Assembly: GCA_018401615.1 (NCBI GenBank)
Contig: JAGYKN010000016.1
Coordinates: forward strand, 1-35,102
From: Burkholderiaceae bacterium
GTDB lineage: Bacteria > Pseudomonadota > Gammaproteobacteria > Burkholderiales > Burkholderiaceae_A
Direction: 5' to 3'
DNA: 35,102 nucleotides
Position 1 is the first letter of the stretch; each line of letters opens with the position of its first letter. Position numbers and translations under genes: made by a program. The notes below the pieces were generated by a model. That model worked only from the letters and a program-made list of their open reading frames with translations. It was not told the origin of the DNA and did not search any database. Of this stretch, positions 1 to 8,955 are shown one piece after another.

Positions 1-1595
1 GCCCCGAGGTTATCGACTTGGTCCGCATTGAAGGTGCGGCTGTAGAGATCAAATGATCGACTCACGCCGTCATCTGTCCAATAGGGGTCGAGGTGGGTGA
101 ATGCAAGAGTCTGGTTGACCTTGCTTGTGTTCACCTCGAACGAGACGTTGGTTCCGCTGCCAAGAAAGTTCTGCTGGCTAATAGACCCAGACAGCACCAG
201 CTTGTCTGAGCTGGAGAATCCAACGCCAAAGGTTAGGCTGCCAAGCGGCCTCTCCTCGACCTTGACACTGACATCGACCTGGTCGGCTGAACCCGTCACC
301 GCCTCCGTGTCGACCTCAACTGACTTGAAGTACCCAAGGCGATCCACGCGATTGCGCGAGAGCCGGATCCGCTCGCTGTCATACCAGGAGGCCTCAAACT
401 GCCTCATCTCCCGACGAATGACTTCATCGCGTGTCTTGGCATTGCCGCTGATGTTGATGCGCCGAACATAGACTCGGCGGCCGGGATCAAGCTGCAGCTG
501 AAAATCCACCACCCGCCTTGTGCGATCGATCCGCGGGATGGGCGAGACACTGGCAAATGCGTATCCCAATTCGCCCAGACGATCTGTGAGGGCCTTGTTG
601 ACCGACTGCAACTTCTCATTGGAGAAGGTCTCTCCCGTCTCGATGTTGACCAGCTTGCGCAGTGACTCTTCCTGGCCGAGGAGGTCTCCAGACAGACTCA
701 CCTCCCCAACCGTAAAGCGCTCACCCTCATTGATGGTGATGGTGATGAAGACCTGCCTGCGGTCGGCCGAGAGCGACACGAGGGTCGAGTCGACCGCAAA
801 CTCTAGATAACCCTGGTTAAGGTAGAAGGACTTCAGGGTCTCGATGTCCCCGGTGAGTTTCTGACGAGAGTACTGATCGGCCTTGGTGTACCAGGACATC
901 CAGGTTGGGGTTGAGAGTCGAAAATCGTCAAGCAGGTCTTTCTCTCTGAAGGCCTTGGCGCCCACGATTCGAATCTCGGCAATGCGGGCGTCATCGCCCT
1001 CATCGATGGCCAGTGAGATGGCCACGCGGTTTCTCTCGAGTGGCGTCACGGTGGACTGTATCTGGACGTCGTACTTGCCGCGGCCGAGATACTGGCGCTT
1101 GAGTTCCTGCTCGGCACGATCGAGAAGGGCACGATCAAATATCCGTGCCTCAGCAAGGCCTGAGTCAGCAAGCGCCTTTTTCAAGACCTCCTGATCGAAT
1201 TCCTTGGAGCCGCGGATCTCGACCGCCCCAATGGCGGGACGCTCTTCAACCAAGATCACAAGGACCTCTCCGTCGAGCTCCACCCGAACATCCTTAAAAA
1301 AGCCCGTTGCATAGAGCAGGCGGACCGACTCGGTGATGGTGGTCTCCGTGAGGCGATCACCGACCCGGATGGGCAGATAAGAAAAGACTGTTCCAGGCTC
1401 GATCCGTTGGAGACCCTCGACCCGAACATCTCTGACCAACACGCCCGCCTGGGCAGACCCAGCGGGAGCGATTGGTCGCAGCGTCTCTGGCTGGCGAGGC
1501 ACCTGGACCTGCCCGTGGGTGCCCACGGCCGGGACCATCAGGCAGAGGCAGACAGCATGCCGGATGATGGAAACCGAGGGGCGAGGAGGCTGCAT
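1..1595 (-). CDS. bamA: Outer-membrane assembly factor BamA, N-terminal part (runs off the left edge)
   Basis: BamA is the Omp85-family core of the BAM complex that folds beta-barrel proteins into the outer membrane. The frame opens with ATG at 1595, 11 bases after the rseP stop, and stays open to base 1, giving about 531 codons of a protein usually near 770 residues. Translation shows a hydrophobic signal-like stretch, then POTRA repeats beginning around VRDVRVEGLQRIEPGTVF (about residue 54), with the typical LLYATGFFKDVRVE. Further repeats follow to VEERPLGSLTFGVGFSSSD, which marks entry into the barrel. The rest of the barrel lies beyond the window. It is the last visible gene of the rpsB-to-bamA run, directly after rseP as in most proteobacteria. 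AAGG about 11 bases upstream is a modest ribosome binding site. Confidence 0.95.
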   Translation of the reverse strand, partial: MQPPRPSVSIIRHAVCLCLMVPAVGTHGQVQVPRQPETLRPIAPAGSAQAGVLVRDVRVEGLQRIEPGTVFSYLPIRVGDRLTETTITESVRLLYATGFFKDVRVELDGEVLVILVEERPAIGAVEIRGSKEFDQEVLKKALADSGLAEARIFDRALLDRAEQELKRQYLGRGKYDVQIQSTVTPLERNRVAISLAIDEGDDARIAEIRIVGAKAFREKDLLDDFRLSTPTWMSWYTKADQYSRQKLTGDIETLKSFYLNQGYLEFAVDSTLVSLSADRRQVFITITINEGERFTVGEVSLSGDLLGQEESLRKLVNIETGETFSNEKLQSVNKALTDRLGELGYAFASVSPIPRIDRTRRVVDFQLQLDPGRRVYVRRINISGNAKTRDEVIRREMRQFEASWYDSERIRLSRNRVDRLGYFKSVEVDTEAVTGSADQVDVSVKVEERPLGSLTFGVGFSSSDKLVLSGSISQQNFLGSGTNVSFEVNTSKVNQTLAFTHLDPYWTDDGVSRSFDLYSRTFNADQVDNLG

Positions 1596-1606
1596 CTGTC
1601 AGACCC

Positions 1607-2959
1607 TTATAAGCCGAAAAATCTTGAAAAATCGTTGAGGAGAGCCAGCCCAGTCAGGCCAAGCACCAGCATCAGACCAATCCGTTGACCGGCCGCCTGA
1701 ACCTGTTCGGGCAGGGGCTTGCCCCTGAGGAGCTCGTAGAAATAATACAGGAGGTGACCACCGTCGAGCATGGGGATTGGCAGCAGGTTAAGGATGCCGA
1801 TGCTCACGCTCACCAGGGCGAGAAAACCCAGAAACGCCACCAAGCCAATCGAGGCGGACTGGCCTGCTGCATCGGCAATTGCAACCGGACCATTGAGCTG
1901 GCGCCATGAGAGATCTCCCGAGAGCATCCGCCACAGGGCCTGCAGCGAGAGTTGACTGACCTCGGCGGTGCGCCAGAACCCACGATCGAGTGCTGCCAGT
2001 GCCGAGCGGTCCACCAGAACGGTGGGCGACTGGGCGCCAATGCCCACGCCGAGTCGGTAGACCCCATCTGCAGTGACGGTGGGTGTCACAGTGAGCAGAC
2101 GACCCGAACCAGGAACCTCCTCGCCAGGAGCGCGCGCCATGGTCTCCACCACCCCCAGCGAGAGGCTCTCGCCCCTGCTGGCCTGCACTCGGTCGACCAA
2201 CTCCGAGGGCGACCGAACAGCTGCTCCATCCACACTCAAGACCACCATCCCTGCGCTCAGACCAGCTCGGGCACCTGCGCCCTCGGGGACTGTTCCGGTG
2301 ATGCGAACACCCACCGACACGGGCTGAAGGCCAATTGAGGTGACGGTCACATCAGGTGCCATGCGAGGGTCGATGGGCAAGGTAAGGCTGCGTGCACTGC
2401 CCCCAGGGGCCGCAACAGACAGGGCGATGGCGTCTGCCCCACTGATTGCCACACGAAAGATCTGCCAGCGGACATCCGAGAATGTCTCGACGGCAACACC
2501 ATTGACCGCCTGGACTGACTCCCCACCCAGGAGTCCTGCGCGGGCGGCTATTGAACCCTCTGCGGGTTGCCCCAGAATGGCTTGAGGCTCGTGACGATCA
2601 ATGCCCGCGACCACGCCAAAGGCAAAGACCGCAAATATAAAATTCGCCAGGGGCCCTGCCACAACAACCCAACTCCGAGCCCAGAGGGCCTTTGAGTGAA
2701 AGGAGCCATTGGGCCCAGCCAGGGCGGGTGCATCGCCCCCGCCCGATGCGTCCCACATCTTCACGTAGCCCCCAAGCGGAATCCAACCAACCGCCCATTC
2801 GCAGCCCCGTCTGTCGTTGAGCCTGAGGATTGTTCGGCCAAAGCCGACTGAGAAGCGTTCGACATGCACGCCGACCGATCGAGCAGCAAGGTAGTGACCC
2901 AGTTCGTGGATAAAGACGAGCAAGGCCACTGCCACCAAGAAGTACAAGACACTGTTCAC
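1607..2959 (-). CDS. rseP: RIP zinc metalloprotease RseP (site-2 protease)
   Basis: RseP is the inner-membrane site-2 protease that cleaves anti-sigma factor RseA to release sigma-E, and also removes remnant signal peptides. The 450-residue product has the zinc motif HELGH at residues 18-22 in the first membrane helix, PDZ-type segments in the middle, and the C-terminal site-2 motif NLLPIPMLDGGH near residue 392, which supplies the third zinc ligand. Length matches the family (about 450). The start is GTG at 2959: AGGAG lies about nine bases upstream inside the 20-base gap after dxr, and the product begins directly with the expected membrane helix. It sits between dxr and bamA, so an envelope-stress protease is encoded with the envelope machinery it protects. 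Confidence 0.96.
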   Translation of the reverse strand: MNSVLYFLVAVALLVFIHELGHYLAARSVGVHVERFSVGFGRTILRLNDRRGCEWAVGWIPLGGYVKMWDASGGGDAPALAGPNGSFHSKALWARSWVVVAGPLANFIFAVFAFGVVAGIDRHEPQAILGQPAEGSIAARAGLLGGESVQAVNGVAVETFSDVRWQIFRVAISGADAIALSVAAPGGSARSLTLPIDPRMAPDVTVTSIGLQPVSVGVRITGTVPEGAGARAGLSAGMVVLSVDGAAVRSPSELVDRVQASRGESLSLGVVETMARAPGEEVPGSGRLLTVTPTVTADGVYRLGVGIGAQSPTVLVDRSALAALDRGFWRTAEVSQLSLQALWRMLSGDLSWRQLNGPVAIADAAGQSASIGLVAFLGFLALVSVSIGILNLLPIPMLDGGHLLYYFYELLRGKPLPEQVQAAGQRIGLMLVLGLTGLALLNDFSRFFGL

Positions 2960-2979
2960 GCAGAAGACTCCTATTGACG

Positions 2980-4200
2980 CTATTGATTCATCAACCAGGC
3001 ATCGGCATGTCGCCGGGCCTCCCCATCAAGCCCAACGACATCCTCGAGGCAGCTCGGTTCCGTGAGGCGGCCAGCCATCTCCGACAAGACATCGCCCACA
3101 AGTTCCTGAATCTGACCGAAGCGAATTCGACTCCCAAGAAAGGCATCCACAGCCTGCTCATTGGCAGCATTGAACACGTTGGCAGCCGCCTGGCCACTCT
3201 GCAGACAGGCCGCCACGTGTGAGAGCGCTGGAAAGCGGATTGGATCTGGCCTCTCAAAGTGCAGCGCCTGAATGGACCTCCAATCAAGCCGTGTCACACC
3301 ACTCGTGATGCGAGCAGGCCAGGCCAGGGCATGTGCAATCGGCGTGCGCATGTCCGGTGGCCCAAGTTGCGCAAGCGTCGAGCCGTCAACGAATTCAACC
3401 ATCGAGTGAATCAGGCTCTCAGGATGGACCACAATCTCGATCTCCTCGGGTGCCATGGCAAAGAGCCAATGCGCCTCAATCCACTCTAAGCCTTTGTTGG
3501 CCATCGTGGCTGAGTCGACTGAGATTTTTCTGCCCATCGACCAGTTCGGATGGGCGATGGCCTCCTCGACCGTGGCCAGGGCCATCTTCTCGATCGGCCA
3601 TTGGCGAAAGGGCCCACCGGAGGCTGTCAGCAGGATGCGATGGACGTCCTCGGGACGCTCAAAACACCGATAGCCTGTGCCGAGGGCCTGAAATATCGCG
3701 TTGTGCTCACTGTCGATTGGCAGGATCGTTGCCCCTGAGGCCCGTGCCGCACTCACCAACAACCCACCTGCGCAGACCAGCGCCTCCTTGTTGGCCAACA
3801 AGACACGCTTGCCTGCGGCAACAGCCTGCCAGACCGATGGCAGGCCCGCCACGCCCACAATGCCAGCAACGACCGTGTCGACCTCGGCAATTGAGACCAA
3901 CTCACACAGGCCCTCTGGACCAGCGAGTTCGACAATCTCTCGGTGAGGGGTCAATGCGAGGGCCTCTCGAAGACGCGCTGCTGCCGACTTGTCCGACAGA
4001 CAGACCATCCTGGGATGAAATTCCTGGACCAGTCTGAGCAAGCCTTGGTCGTCCTGATGTGCTGAGATGGCCACAACCTCAAAACGATCAGGATGTTGCC
4101 GGACCAGGTCCAGGGTGCTCCTGCCAATCGACCCTGTTGCCCCCAGAATGGCCAGGCGCTGACGATCCTCAGGGAGTCGATTCAAGGAAGCCTCCGTCAC
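2980..4200 (-). CDS. dxr: 1-deoxy-D-xylulose-5-phosphate reductoisomerase
   Basis: Dxr converts DXP to 2-C-methyl-D-erythritol 4-phosphate with NADPH, the first committed step of the MEP isoprenoid pathway in the cytoplasm. The 406-residue protein has the N-terminal nucleotide-binding motif GATGSIG at residues 20-26 and the metal/substrate segment LPIDSEHNAIFQAL. It also has the conserved VDSATMANKGLEWIEAHWLF and VHPESLIHSMVEF stretches. The start is GTG at 4200, overlapping the cdsA stop in a GTGA junction, which supports translational coupling. Its product feeds UppS in the same run and, through farnesyl diphosphate, the HpnCDE genes at the other end of the window. Confidence 0.97.
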   Translation of the reverse strand: MTEASLNRLPEDRQRLAILGATGSIGRSTLDLVRQHPDRFEVVAISAHQDDQGLLRLVQEFHPRMVCLSDKSAAARLREALALTPHREIVELAGPEGLCELVSIAEVDTVVAGIVGVAGLPSVWQAVAAGKRVLLANKEALVCAGGLLVSAARASGATILPIDSEHNAIFQALGTGYRCFERPEDVHRILLTASGGPFRQWPIEKMALATVEEAIAHPNWSMGRKISVDSATMANKGLEWIEAHWLFAMAPEEIEIVVHPESLIHSMVEFVDGSTLAQLGPPDMRTPIAHALAWPARITSGVTRLDWRSIQALHFERPDPIRFPALSHVAACLQSGQAAANVFNAANEQAVDAFLGSRIRFGQIQELVGDVLSEMAGRLTEPSCLEDVVGLDGEARRHADAWLMNQ

Positions 4201-5009
4201 GATACGGCGAAAAAGAAGACAGCAAAGGGCAAGACCGCCAAGACCGCATCGAGGCGATCAAAGAACCCACCATGCCCAGGCAGGAGTCGGCCCGAGTCTT
4301 TGACATTGGCTTGGCGCTTGAGCAAAGACTGATGGAGGTCAGCCATGACCGCAACTGCCGTCACCATGAGGGTGGTTCCGACAAGATACCCCCAGCCACT
4401 CCCATCGCGCAGCACCGCAGCCCAACTCTGCGGCCAGAATTCCGAGGACACCGCCACCAGTGCGAGGTTTCCGCAGACGGCCCCACCCACACCCTCCCAG
4501 GTCTTGCCAGGGCTGATGGTGGGCGCCAGGCGCCGCTGACCGAAGGCACGGCCGCAGAAGTAGGCCCCAGTGTCAGCGACCCAGACCAAGAGCGCGATCG
4601 ACAGCAAGAAGGCAAGCCCCTCCTGCCGGGCCAGCCAGACTGCGGCCACGCAGCCGAACGTCAGGCCGACCGCCAGGGCAAGACCAGGCCACCCCACGGG
4701 CGTTCTTCTCCTGCGAAGCGCCATGGGCAGCAGGATCAACCAGGCCAGGCAGATCGGGAGAAGAAACCAATCCATGAGGACCCATGGGCTGAAAAATGGA
4801 TCTCGAACAAGGGGAACCGTGAGGGCCAGAAAGAAAGCCACTGCGGCAGCCCTGGGCCCGATTGCGAGCCTCAAGAGGCCAGTCCACTCCCAGAGGCAGA
4901 GGGCCAACACACCAACACAGAGGACCACGAAGCCGCTGACCGAGAGCCAGACCGACAGGGGAATGAGCAGCCCCAGTAAAACTGCTGCAGTGAGGATCCT
5001 TACCCACAT
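4197..5009 (-). CDS. cdsA: Phosphatidate cytidylyltransferase (CDP-diacylglycerol synthase)
   Basis: CdsA makes CDP-diacylglycerol from phosphatidate and CTP, the branch point for all phospholipids, in the inner membrane. The 270-residue product is mostly hydrophobic with about seven or eight predicted membrane segments. It carries the full family signature near the C terminus: [13 protein letters not shown] followed by [12 protein letters not shown], including the K-D pair and the HGG-x-x-DR-x-D block. The ATG at 5009 overlaps the end of uppS by 10 bases, and the stop overlaps the dxr GTG. A 306-codon open frame on the opposite strand spans this gene but looks like a compositional shadow. 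Confidence 0.96.
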   Translation of the reverse strand: MWVRILTAAVLLGLLIPLSVWLSVSGFVVLCVGVLALCLWEWTGLLRLAIGPRAAAVAFFLALTVPLVRDPFFSPWVLMDWFLLPICLAWLILLPMALRRRRTPVGWPGLALAVGLTFGCVAAVWLARQEGLAFLLSIALLVWVADTGAYFCGRAFGQRRLAPTISPGKTWEGVGGAVCGNLALVAVSSEFWPQSWAAVLRDGSGWGYLVGTTLMVTAVAVMADLHQSLLKRQANVKDSGRLLPGHGGFFDRLDAVLAVLPFAVFFFAVS

Positions 5010-5788
5010 GTTCGGGCGGTGACCACCTGCTCAGAGGTCCGCCCAAATCGACGCTCGCGCTGACGATAGGAGGCAAATGCCGCCTCAAGCGCCTCCTCGT
5101 CGAAATCTGGCCATAGGGTGTCTGTGAAGTAGAGCTCTGCATAGGCCAGCTGCCAGAGCATGAAGTTGCTCACCCGTTTTTCACCACCCGTGCGGATAAA
5201 GAGATCGGGCTCCGGCAGATCGGACAGGCAGAGGTGGGGGGCGAGCGACTCCTCATCGATGGCAGCACCCGAGCGAGCCAGATCGGGATTGGCATCGAGC
5301 ATCTTGCGAACCGCAGCGAGCAGATCCCATCGACCACCATAGTTCACCGCAACCGTTAGCCGCAGGCCGGTGTTTTCCTTGGTGGTGGCCTGGGCCTTCT
5401 CAATGGCCCTCTGCAGCTTGGCTGAAAAGGCGGAGAGGTCACCGATGATCCTCAGCTGCACGCCGTTGGCGCGCAGTGCCCTGACCTCACGCTCGAGTGC
5501 CAAGAGGAAGAGATTCATCAGAAAGCTGACCTCCTCTTCGGGGCGACGCCAGTTCTCTGAGCTAAAGGCAAAGACGGTGAGCGCCTTGACGCCGTGCCGT
5601 GCACAGCCCTCGACAACGCCCTTGAGTGCAGCCACGCCGCGCTCATGCCCTGCCATGCGGGGGAGATGCCGCTGCGTCGCCCAGCGCCCGTTGCCGTCCA
5701 TGATGACCGCCACATGCTGGGGGACATCGTAGACCTCTGGCACCAGAAGGGTGGAACTCTCCTGCGGCAGCTTCTCTTTTGTCTTCAT
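5000..5788 (-). CDS. uppS: Undecaprenyl diphosphate synthase (cis-prenyltransferase)
   Basis: UppS extends farnesyl diphosphate with isopentenyl units in cis to make C55 undecaprenyl diphosphate, the lipid carrier for peptidoglycan and O-antigen. The 262-residue product has the catalytic motif MDGNGRWA with the essential Asp at residue 31, followed by HERGVAALK. It also has [11 protein letters not shown], the C-terminal [20 protein letters not shown] and FTDTLWPDF. The roughly 20-residue N-terminal lead before QHVAVIMDG is normal for the family. The ATG at 5788 shares one base with the frr stop (TGATG), a typical coupled junction. It is followed by cdsA with a 10-base overlap. Confidence 0.97.
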   Translation of the reverse strand: MKTKEKLPQESSTLLVPEVYDVPQHVAVIMDGNGRWATQRHLPRMAGHERGVAALKGVVEGCARHGVKALTVFAFSSENWRRPEEEVSFLMNLFLLALEREVRALRANGVQLRIIGDLSAFSAKLQRAIEKAQATTKENTGLRLTVAVNYGGRWDLLAAVRKMLDANPDLARSGAAIDEESLAPHLCLSDLPEPDLFIRTGGEKRVSNFMLWQLAYAELYFTDTLWPDFDEEALEAAFASYRQRERRFGRTSEQVVTARTCG

Positions 5789-6348
5789 CAGACCGTCATG
5801 ATCTCAGACTCCTTCTGAGTCAGAGCCTTCTCGATGTCGGCGACAAACCGATCTGTCAGTTTCTGGATGTCATCCTGGGCCCGGCGCTCCTCGTCTTCTG
5901 AGATGAGCTTGTCCTTGAGGAGCCGCTTGAGTTGCTCATTGGCATCGCGTCGAACGTTTCGAATCGCAACCTTGCCGTCTTCGCCGTCGGACTTGACGAC
6001 CTTTGTGAGCTCGCGGCGTCGCTCCTCGGTCAGCGCAGGCATCGGCACCCTAATGGATTCCCCGCTTGTGGCTGGATTGAGGCCGAGATCGGACTCCCGA
6101 ATGGCCTTCTCGATGGGCCCGACGAGCTTCTTCTCCCAGGGACTCACGCCGATGGTTCGCGCATCCATGAGGGTCAGGGTGGCAACCTGGCCCAGGGCCG
6201 TCGGGGTTCCGTAGTAGTCCACCATGATGTTCTCGAGAAGGCCAGGGTGGGCCCGACCGGTGCGAATCTTTGACAGGCTCGCCCTAAGGGCATCGAAGGT
6301 CTTCGACATCTTCTGCTCGGCTGCCTGCCGCACATCTTGGATGCTCAT
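5788..6348 (-). CDS. frr: Ribosome recycling factor
   Basis: RRF works with EF-G to split post-termination ribosomes. The product has 186 residues, the normal length. It has the classic opening [34 protein letters not shown], quoted here only as a landmark in two parts (helix 1, then the RTGRA turn), the mid-domain [15 protein letters not shown], and the C-terminal helical coiled coil ending near KESEIMTV. The ATG at 6348 has a good Shine-Dalgarno (AGGGAGA about eight bases upstream), deciding the start. There is a 27-base gap to pyrH upstream and a one-base overlap with uppS downstream. Confidence 0.97.
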   Translation of the reverse strand: MSIQDVRQAAEQKMSKTFDALRASLSKIRTGRAHPGLLENIMVDYYGTPTALGQVATLTLMDARTIGVSPWEKKLVGPIEKAIRESDLGLNPATSGESIRVPMPALTEERRRELTKVVKSDGEDGKVAIRNVRRDANEQLKRLLKDKLISEDEERRAQDDIQKLTDRFVADIEKALTQKESEIMTV

Positions 6349-6375
6349 TCGTGTTCTCCCTCAATCCGAAAAAGA

Positions 6376-7083
6376 TCAGACATGAACCAACGTGCCCTCG
6401 GGCTCGCCGCGAACAGCAGCCAGAAGCGAGCCGGGCTTGAAAATACTCAACACTCGAATGGGAAGGCGCTGGTCTCGGCACAGCGCAAAGGCCGTTGCGT
6501 CCATGATCTTGAGGTCTTTCGCGATGGCCTCATTAAAGCTAAGACTGGCGTAGCGCGTGGCGCTCGGATCACGGGCCGGGTCGGCACTGTAGATGCCATC
6601 GACCTTGGTTGCCTTGAGGACCACCTCTGCACCAATCTCGGCTCCCCGCAGCGCGGCTGCCGTGTCGGTGGTGAAAAAGGGGTTGCCCGTTCCTGCCGCA
6701 AAGACAACGACCTTGCCCTCCTCTAGATAGCGAATTGCCTTTGGCCGGATGTAGGGCTCGACGACCTGATCGATTCGAAGCGCCGATTGCACCCTGGCCT
6801 CTAGACCCTGCTGGCGCATGGCATCTTGGAGGGCGAGCGCATTCATCACGGTGGCAATCATGCCCATGTAGTCGGCTGTTGCACGGTCCATCCCGGCAGC
6901 GCCAAGGGCAACACCTCGAAATATATTTCCGCCGCCGATCACCACCGCGAGCTGGACCCCGCAGGAGACCACCTGAGAGATCTCCGATACGATCCCGTCG
7001 ATCGTGCCCTTGTTGATGCCGTAGGCATCCGTGCCCATCAGGGCCTCGCCTGAGAGTTTAAGGAGGACTCGGCGGTAAGACAC
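6376..7083 (-). CDS. pyrH: UMP kinase
   Basis: PyrH phosphorylates UMP to UDP; it is an amino-acid-kinase-fold hexamer and is normally essential. From the chosen start the product has 235 residues, the family length, and begins [17 protein letters not shown], the standard N terminus with the phosphate-binding KLSGEAL. It continues with [10 protein letters not shown], the [16 protein letters not shown] helix, and [12 protein letters not shown] near the nucleotide site. The open frame extends upstream to 7221, but that part lies inside tsf and resembles nothing. I therefore place the start at GTG 7083, one base after the tsf stop, with AGGGG in the tsf 3' end about nine bases upstream. Confidence 0.95.
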   Translation of the reverse strand: MSYRRVLLKLSGEALMGTDAYGINKGTIDGIVSEISQVVSCGVQLAVVIGGGNIFRGVALGAAGMDRATADYMGMIATVMNALALQDAMRQQGLEARVQSALRIDQVVEPYIRPKAIRYLEEGKVVVFAAGTGNPFFTTDTAAALRGAEIGAEVVLKATKVDGIYSADPARDPSATRYASLSFNEAIAKDLKIMDATAFALCRDQRLPIRVLSIFKPGSLLAAVRGEPEGTLVHV

Positions 7084-7084
7084 C

Positions 7085-7975
7085 CTAGCCGCCCCTGGCT
7101 GCTGCCTGCTGGGCCGCAACTTCGGCGGCAAAATCGGTGACCTTCTTCTCGATGCCCTCGCCAACAATGAACAGGGTAAAGCCCTCGATGCTGGCGGACC
7201 GAGCCTTGAGCAGCTGCTCAATGGTCTGCTTTCCGTCTTGCGCCTTCACAAAGACCTGCCCAAGAAGGGTGACCTCTTTTAAGAACTTTGCAACCGCGCC
7301 CTCGACCATCTTGGCCACGATCTCGGCGGGCTTGCCAGACTCGGCTGCCTTCTCGGCCGCCACGCGACGCTCTGCCTCAATGAGTGATCCATCGACCCCA
7401 CTGGCGTCGAGTGCCTTGGGCTTGGAGGCCGCAATGTGCATGGCCAGATCGCGTCCAAGCTGCGCATCGCCCCCAACCAGGTCGAGCAAGACGCCAATCT
7501 TTGAGCCACCGTGGATGTAGGAATGGAGATGTCCCTTGGCCTCCATCCTCACGAAGCGGCGAAGAGAGAGGTTCTCGCCGATCTTGCCAACAAGTGCCAT
7601 GCGGACAGAGTCGACTGTTCCATCTGCCAGCGGCAGGCCAGCCAGGGCGGGGACATCTGCGGCGCGACCACTTCGGGCGAGCGAGGCAACATTTGATGCG
7701 AAGGCCAGGAAATCGTCGTTCTTTGCAACAAAATCTGTCTCGCAATTGAGCTCGAGAATCGCGCCCTGGCCGCCCTCAATCGAGATGGCCACGACACCCT
7801 CTGCCGTGACCCTCGAGGCTGCCTTGCTTGCCTTTGACCCGAGCCGCACCCTTAGGATTTCTTCTGCCTTGCTGAGGTCGCCATTGGCATCCGTGAGCGC
7901 CTTTTTGCATTCCATCATTGGGGCGTCAGTCTTCTCCCGAAGTTCTTTCACCAGTCCAGCTGTAATCTCTGCCAT
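7085..7975 (-). CDS. tsf: Elongation factor Ts
   Basis: EF-Ts is the guanine nucleotide exchange factor for EF-Tu. The 296-residue product has the N-terminal UBA-like domain with [19 protein letters not shown] at about residues 12-30. The core contact motif [15 protein letters not shown] follows at about residues 75-89, then the two EF-TS domains and a C-terminal module. The ATG at 7975 is supported by GGAGAAG about eight bases upstream. A hairpin followed by eight T residues lies in the rpsB-tsf gap, so tsf is probably expressed by partial readthrough from the rpsB promoter. Confidence 0.97.
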   Translation of the reverse strand: MAEITAGLVKELREKTDAPMMECKKALTDANGDLSKAEEILRVRLGSKASKAASRVTAEGVVAISIEGGQGAILELNCETDFVAKNDDFLAFASNVASLARSGRAADVPALAGLPLADGTVDSVRMALVGKIGENLSLRRFVRMEAKGHLHSYIHGGSKIGVLLDLVGGDAQLGRDLAMHIAASKPKALDASGVDGSLIEAERRVAAEKAAESGKPAEIVAKMVEGAVAKFLKEVTLLGQVFVKAQDGKQTIEQLLKARSASIEGFTLFIVGEGIEKKVTDFAAEVAAQQAAARGG

Positions 7976-8000
7976 GTCAATCTTCTCCAGCGCAATTGTT

Positions 8001-8026
8001 AAAAAAAAGGGGGCCAGCAGCCCCCA
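8001..8026 (-). terminator. Intrinsic terminator or attenuator between rpsB and tsf
   Basis: On the minus strand the sequence reads GGGGGC, a five-base loop, GCCCCC, then eight consecutive T residues. The stem is a perfect six-pair G/C helix (8009-8014 with 8020-8025). It starts about 19 bases after the rpsB stop and lies upstream of the tsf Shine-Dalgarno. This is a textbook rho-independent terminator inside a two-gene unit, suggesting attenuated expression of tsf and everything behind it relative to rpsB. Confidence 0.85.
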
Positions 8027-8044
8027 TCGAACAGGCAGACACCA

Positions 8045-8797
8045 CTAGCTGGCCTGCCCTTCACTGAGTTCAATGAATTCACCAGTCTCTTGGATTGCGG
8101 TCACGACATCGGCAATGGCCTCGTGACGGCCTTCGAGGATGGCATCGGCCACACCACGGGCATAGAGGCGCACAGCGCGACTGGCGTCGTCATTGCCGGG
8201 GATCACGTAGTCCACACCATCGGGGGAGTGGTTGGTGTCGACCACCCCAACAATGGGAATGCCAAGCTTCTTGGCCTCTTGCAGGGCAATTTTGTGATAG
8301 CCGACATCCACAATAAAGAGGGCGTCTGGCAGGCCAGACATGTCCTTGATGCCGCCGAGCGTCTTGTTGAGTTTGTCGAGTTCGCGGCTAAATGAGAGGC
8401 CTTCCTTCTTCGACATGCGCTCTAGGCCACCCTCGGCTGCCACGGCCTCCATGTCTTTGAGGCGCTTGATGGAAGTCTTGACGGTCTTAAAGTTCGTGAG
8501 CATGCCACCGAGCCAGCGTTGGTCGACAAAGGGCATGCCGGCCCGGGTTGCCTCTTCGAATATGATTTCACGGGAGGCCCGCTTGGTGCCCACGAACATG
8601 ATGGTGCCGCGACGCGACGAGAGTTGGCGGACAAACTTGAGGGCGTCGGCCATGTTGGCCACGGTGCTCTCAAGGTTGATGATATGAATCTTGTTCCGAT
8701 GCCCAAAGATATAGGGCGCCATCCGGGGATTCCAGAAACGGGTCTGGTGGCCAAAATGGACACCAGCCTCGAGCATTTCACGCATTGAAACAGACAT
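8045..8797 (-). CDS. rpsB: Small ribosomal subunit protein uS2
   Basis: S2 is a late-assembling protein of the 30S subunit that recruits S1. The 250-residue product begins [24 protein letters not shown], quoted here as its diagnostic N terminus, and has [43 protein letters not shown] and [19 protein letters not shown], all S2 hallmarks. The ATG at 8797 has GGAGAG about five bases upstream. The 5' leader can form a helix whose 3' arm abuts that ribosome binding site, fitting the known practice of S2 repressing its own message. It is the first gene of the minus-strand run and is divergent from map. Confidence 0.98.
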   Translation of the reverse strand: MSVSMREMLEAGVHFGHQTRFWNPRMAPYIFGHRNKIHIINLESTVANMADALKFVRQLSSRRGTIMFVGTKRASREIIFEEATRAGMPFVDQRWLGGMLTNFKTVKTSIKRLKDMEAVAAEGGLERMSKKEGLSFSRELDKLNKTLGGIKDMSGLPDALFIVDVGYHKIALQEAKKLGIPIVGVVDTNHSPDGVDYVIPGNDDASRAVRLYARGVADAILEGRHEAIADVVTAIQETGEFIELSEGQAS

Positions 8798-8804
8798 AAA
8801 CTCT

Positions 8805-8876
8805 CCAGCAAGGGTTAAGGGTTGACGGACTGGCTCGGTCTAGACACACAATGGCGCTGAGACACCCTTGCGCTGG
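8805..8876 (-). promoter_or_regulatory. rpsB 5' leader stem, candidate S2 autoregulatory element
   Basis: On the minus strand, CCAGCGCAAGGGT (8876-8864) is complementary to ACCCTTGCTGG (8815-8805) over 11 pairs with a two-base bulge. The 3' arm ends in the first G residues of the rpsB Shine-Dalgarno. About 48 bases separate the arms. A long-range helix ending on the ribosome binding site is the kind of structure through which a ribosomal protein can control its own translation. The pairing is seen directly; its function is inferred. Confidence 0.45.
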
Positions 8877-8924
8877 CCCGCCTAGCATCCCGGTTAATGG
8901 ACGCTTCGATTTAGAAAACCTCGT

Positions 8925-8930
8925 TATTTT
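8925..8930 (+). promoter_or_regulatory. -10-like box directly in front of map
   Basis: TATTTT ends eight bases before the map ATG, and no purine-rich ribosome binding site is present. If used as a -10 element, transcription would begin at or next to the start codon, giving a leaderless message. No convincing -35 box was seen. Confidence 0.3.
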
Positions 8931-8955
8931 AGCAACTTATGGCCGTTTCCATCAA
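8926..8955 (-). promoter_or_regulatory. Putative sigma-70 promoter for rpsB
   Basis: Minus strand reads TTGATG (8955-8950), an 18-base spacer, then TAAAAT (8931-8926). These match the -35 and -10 consensus at four and five of six positions. Transcription would start near 8919, giving a leader of about 120 bases that contains the stem described for rpsB. The -35 box lies inside the first codons of map, and the AT-rich -10 segment could also serve map on the other strand. Confidence 0.4.

Noticed and set aside
3333-4037. 234-codon open frame on the plus strand
   Set aside because: It is antisense to dxr, which is full length with all motifs. The product is low-complexity Pro/Arg/Ser with no domain.
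4059-4979. 306-codon open frame on the plus strand
   Set aside because: It lies wholly antisense to cdsA, which has its complete family signature. The translated product is Pro/Gln/Arg-rich with no recognisable domain and is a compositional shadow.
7084-7221. Longer N terminus for PyrH
   Set aside because: The extra 46 residues lie inside tsf and are Arg/Pro/Ser-rich. The family N terminus fits GTG at 7083.
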